In this document: positions 60,640 to 64,000 of the stretch, piece after piece
How positions within the stretch are numbered: the stretch's first letter is position 1
Layout: each line of letters begins with the position of its first letter
Source of the DNA: Monoplex corrugatus
Lineage: Eukaryota > Mollusca > Gastropoda > Littorinimorpha > Ranellidae
Assembly: GCA_030674185.1 (NCBI GenBank)
Contig: JAPXFY010000022.1
Coordinates: 807,535 to 871,534 of the forward strand
Direction of reading: 5' to 3'
Length of the DNA: 64,000 nt
Notes under the pieces: model-generated
The model's database searches: none
Seen by the model: the letters and a program-made list of their open reading frames with translations, nothing else
Told to the model about the DNA's origin: nothing
Program-made: the position numbers and the translations under genes

Positions 60640-61900
60640 GAATTGTGACGATGACCAAGTTTTCAGACTTAGCTGACAAGACCATACATTTTACTGCTTT
60701 AGTCGTTCTGGTGGTGTCAGCTCGGTCTATCTTGGGTCTCTTCACCACTCTCCTCCCCCCCTCTCCCCTTCCCCATTTCAACACCTTGCCAGTGTGTGGG
60801 GTTTTGCAAAGGCTTAAGGATTCTTCCAGATAATTGCTGGCAGATTGAGGTGGAGCACATATGGAACTGTCTGTTTGCAGTGAATTCTTTTTGAACAGAG
60901 CTGTAACTGAGAACCGAATAAATAAACTGTCTGATTGCAGTGAATCCCTTTTAAACAGAACTGTAACTGTGAACCGCATAAATAAACTGATTGCAGTGAT
61001 CCCTTTTGAACAGAGCAGTAACTGAACCGCATAAATAAACTGATTGCAGTGAATCCCTTTTGAACAGAGCTGTAACTGTGAACCGCATAAACTGATTGCA
61101 GTGAATCCCTTTTGAACAGATCTGTAACTGTGAACCGCATAAATAAACTGATTGCAGTGATCCCTTTTGAACAGATCTGTAACTGAGAACCGCAAAAATA
61201 AACGAGTGTGTTCTTCTGTGGGAGGATATCTGTATCTGTGACCCTTTCTGGAGGAGGATGTGTTACTTTGTACCAGGGAAATTATATATATATATATATA
61301 TATAAATTTTTAACCAAGCTATGAGTATTTCTGGTGGAATTTTTTGGATGAACATGTATATATTACAATCATCTGGAAAGAACAGGATTCTGTATTAAAA
61401 CCCTTCAGCTCTCTCACCCTGTCCATCAGCTACAAAGAGAACTGTTTCTTTTCATTACCCTACCAGCTATGAAAACACCCCTTCGCTCCCTTTATGCACA
61501 GGGTACAAAAACAACCCCTCCCCTCTCTACCCTTTATTGTTGAACGGTGTGTGTGTGTGTGTAATCACGATCAAGGAGGGAAGAATGGAGTGAGGCTGTG
61601 GACAGTGTTGGTGATTCCTCTCTCCCCAAGACTGGACACCAGTGACTTGTATTTTGCTGTTACCATATAGGCCTACTTGGGGTTTTGTTTGTTTGTTCAC
61701 CAGTGACTTGTGTTGAGATGATGACTCACCAGGCTAGAGTCTCTGATTCTTGATGTACTCTATGGTTCACTGATCAACACTGGTCACACTGATGTAGTCA
61801 ACTGGCTGTTTGATTTAATTATTTATCATAGCAAGCTGCTGCCAAAAGGTGCTTCATGTATCTAGTTAAACTGTTCTGCCCTTTCATTATCTGTGTTGTC
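60640..61900 (+). repeat. Segmental duplication, copy 2, with family B copy 3
   Basis: It repeats the blocks of 59525-60360 in the same order, offset by 1.26 kb at the left and 1.57 kb at the right. The growth is due to a ~56-bp tandem (aataaactgattgcagtg plus aatcccttttgaacagag, ctgtaactgtgaaccg) repeated about six times at 60850-61200. A short (TA)n lies at 61287-61305. Confidence 0.85.
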
Positions 61901-61914
61901 TCCCATGGGCCGAT

Positions 61915-62150
61915 GTCAAAGTCGGGAGTAGGATCTTTCAGTATAAATGATTTCCCCCACCTCTGGAAATCCTGTGGCAGAAATCTTCTGTCACTCTGTA
62001 CCTTGCTCCTTTGTTCTCTGTCATCTTTTCCTGTCATGTTCTGCTTTGCTGTGTGTTCTGCACTGCTTAACATTCTCTTAGGATTCATAATTGGGGAACA
62101 TACATGCATGGACTACATTTTGGGCTTTCAAGATATGTTGCACTGGCAAA
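61915..62150 (+). repeat. Interspersed family A, copy 4
   Basis: The blocks ctttcagtataaatg, ccacctctggaaatcc, tgtcatgttctgctttgctg and gcaaagcaattttgttcag follow family order. No tandem expansion in this copy. Confidence 0.75.
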
Positions 62151-62179
62151 GCAATTTTGTTCAGTTCAGGCTGTGTTAG

Positions 62180-62545
62180 GGGATTTCATCTGTGTGAGAG
62201 CTGAGTGACATGTGATGTGATGTGACATGTTGTGATGTGATGTGATGTGACATGTTGTGATGTGATGTGACATGTGATGTGATGTGACATGTTGTGATGT
62301 GATGACATGTTGTGATGTGATGTGACATCTGTGTGAGAGCTGATTGACATGTTGTGATGTGACATGTTGTGATGTGGTGTGACATGTTATGTGATGTGAC
62401 ATGTTGTGATGTGATGTGACATCTGTGTGAGAGCTGAGTGACATGTTGTGATGTGATGTGATGTGACATCTTCGTGAGAGCTGAGTGACATGTTGTGATG
62501 TGATGTGACATGTGATGTGATGTGACATCTGTGTGAGAGCTGAGT
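62180..62545. repeat. TGATG/TGACATG-rich tandem region
   Basis: Irregular repeats of gtgatgtgacatgttg with four larger units bounded by atctgtgtgagagctgag. Confidence 0.92.
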
Positions 62546-63700
62546 GATCATGGAGATGAATTAAGATCGTGTGGTGTTGGAAGATGTGGTGATGATGACT
62601 AACCATTAATTGGACTAGAGTCGCTGATCCCTGATCGATAGATATGGTTGACTGAACCACACTTCTACACCTTGTCTTGTATATTCAATGCTACAGCCCT
62701 GGTATATGGGTAGTTGTGGCCCTTTGAACTCCGGTGTTCATGTGTAAAATCCAGACTTAAATGGCGGCCTTATCCATGGATCAAGTTGGCCATAAGCTCC
62801 CAAGTCCTGCGCATTTTGGAATGAGCGCTTATGGAACAAAACTTGTCGAGGTGTAAAATGTGATAGGCAGCAGTCTTTTGTTGATGTAGTAAAATTATGT
62901 GTTCTATTACTGTAGGATGGTATGATTATTACTTGTGTAGTATGTTGTTACTGCAAGGTACTGTCAGATGGTGTTATTGTATGTTAGTATAAGAGAATAT
63001 TGTAAGTTACTGTAAGATGTAATATTGCTAGTTACTGTGAGAATGTTATTGTAAGTTCTGTATGGAGTTGACGATTGATGTGACATTATCATATAGTGTA
63101 TTTGAGAGATTGTAAGGCCACTGTCTGTGAGCAAGCCTTCTGTGTGTGGTATCCGACAGGGCCACAACTTTTAACATCTGTACCTTCCTCTTTATTTTTT
63201 GTTGTTCTTGTGGTGTCCCTTGATGACTGGATCACAGTTGGTAACATCTGTAATCTTTTCCATGAAGTCATTGATAGTTGTTTTGATGTTGAAAATGTGT
63301 CTTGTTGTGCAAATTGATTCTTAAAGGATGACAAAAGTATTGTGTTATATAACAAGCTAAGCCTTGGTGCATGTTTATATGAAGAAAATATAACAAGCTA
63401 AGCCTTGGTGCATGTTTATAAGAAGTGGGCAGATACCTGGTGTTATTACATGATGACATTCCATGAACGGACTGTGTGGTGTTATATGATGACATTCCAT
63501 GAACGGACTAGAGTCGCTGATTCCTGATCGATTCATATGGCATTCTGACAAACACCACCATGACCGGGCTGGCCAGGTTCACATGAAGTAACGCCACACA
63601 CAGATTTCATTACACAGCTGTTTATGATGCGTGTGTTCTTTATGATGCGTGTGTTCGTGTACAGTTCATTGCTATACAATGTCTGCGTTTTGGGACGTGT
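62546..63700. other. Unique stretch, RPL6 intron
   Basis: Weak repeats of gttactgtaagatg and a two-copy caagctaagccttggtgc at 63350-63415. The phrase ggactagagtcgctgat occurs near 62613 and 63507, and a version at 54605. No RPL6 last exon was recognised. Confidence 0.4.
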
Positions 63701-63709
63701 TCATATACA

Positions 63710-64000
63710 GTTTACTACTATACAATGTAGGCCTATGTGTTGTGTGTGTGTTCATATACAGTTTATAGCAATGTAGGCCTATGTGTTGTGTGTGTGTTCA
63801 TATACAGTTTATTACTATACAATGTGGGCCTATGTGTTGTGGTGTGTGTTCATATACAGTTTATTACTATACAGTGTGGGCCTATGTGTTGTGTGTGTGT
63901 TCATATACAGTTTATTACTATACAGTGTAGGCCTATGTGTTGTGTGTGTTCATATACAGTTTATTACTATACAGTGTAGGCCTATGTGTTGTGTGTTCAT
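63710..64000. repeat. ~50-bp minisatellite at the right edge
   Basis: Units of gtgtgttcatatacag, tttattactatacaatg and tgggcctatgtgttgt, about five copies, running off the window. Confidence 0.95.

Overview
This is a gene-poor, repeat-swollen piece of an animal nuclear genome. Two conserved metazoan genes are recognisable from their exons, all with GT-AG junctions and compatible phases. INO80E (INO80 chromatin-remodelling complex subunit E) is on the minus strand, with six coding exons between 12409 and 30043. The large-subunit ribosomal protein gene RPL6 (eL6) is on the plus strand, with three coding exons between 44261 and 50958 and its last exon(s) beyond the right edge. The mix of CR1/L2-like, RTE-like and R2-like non-LTR retrotransposons, tRNA-derived SINEs, hAT and piggyBac DNA elements, very many minisatellites and long (CA)n tracts fits a marine invertebrate. 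A mollusc, perhaps a gastropod, is my best guess, but no single feature proves it.

Layout. 1-2140: an exact stray copy of one INO80E exon, a (CA)n tract and a 5'-truncated CR1/L2-like retrotransposon. 2140-12400: minisatellites, a SINE, two interspersed families called A and B here, and TTAA-type foldback elements; this is 3' flank or 3'UTR of INO80E. 12409-30043: INO80E, whose introns are almost entirely tandem arrays. 30060-36560: an R2-like retrotransposon remnant with a tRNA-like 3' flank, a 100-N assembly gap, another reverse-transcriptase fragment and the longest CR1/L2-like copy. 36560-42440: mostly unexplained A+T-rich sequence, a possible INO80E 5' exon and a small unrecognised two-exon gene. 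42440-64000: RPL6 with its introns. Intron 2 holds a 37-bp array and a deleted piggyBac. The following intron holds piggyBac-like fragments, an 80-bp C-tract minisatellite interrupted by a nearly intact 3.2-kb hAT element, and a 1.3-1.6-kb segmental duplication.

The most unusual theme is duplication of splice junctions. Two INO80E arrays abut exons so that each repeat unit reproduces the splice site (about 28 donor-like copies and about 24 acceptor-like copies). One exon start with its acceptor is present three times. A SINE landed on an exon-intron border, and its 15-bp target-site duplication copied the donor. One whole exon with both splice sites is repeated about 19.7 kb away. The RPL6 exon at 50774 also has a duplicated acceptor. 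A second theme is that copies of interspersed families A and B each carry a different tandem array grown from a different part of the same element.

Most long open frames here (Cys/Val, His/Thr and Pro/Ser/Leu-rich) are only translations of simple repeats and are not annotated as genes. Frameshifts cluster near the gap, so some apparent gene damage may be sequencing or assembly error.
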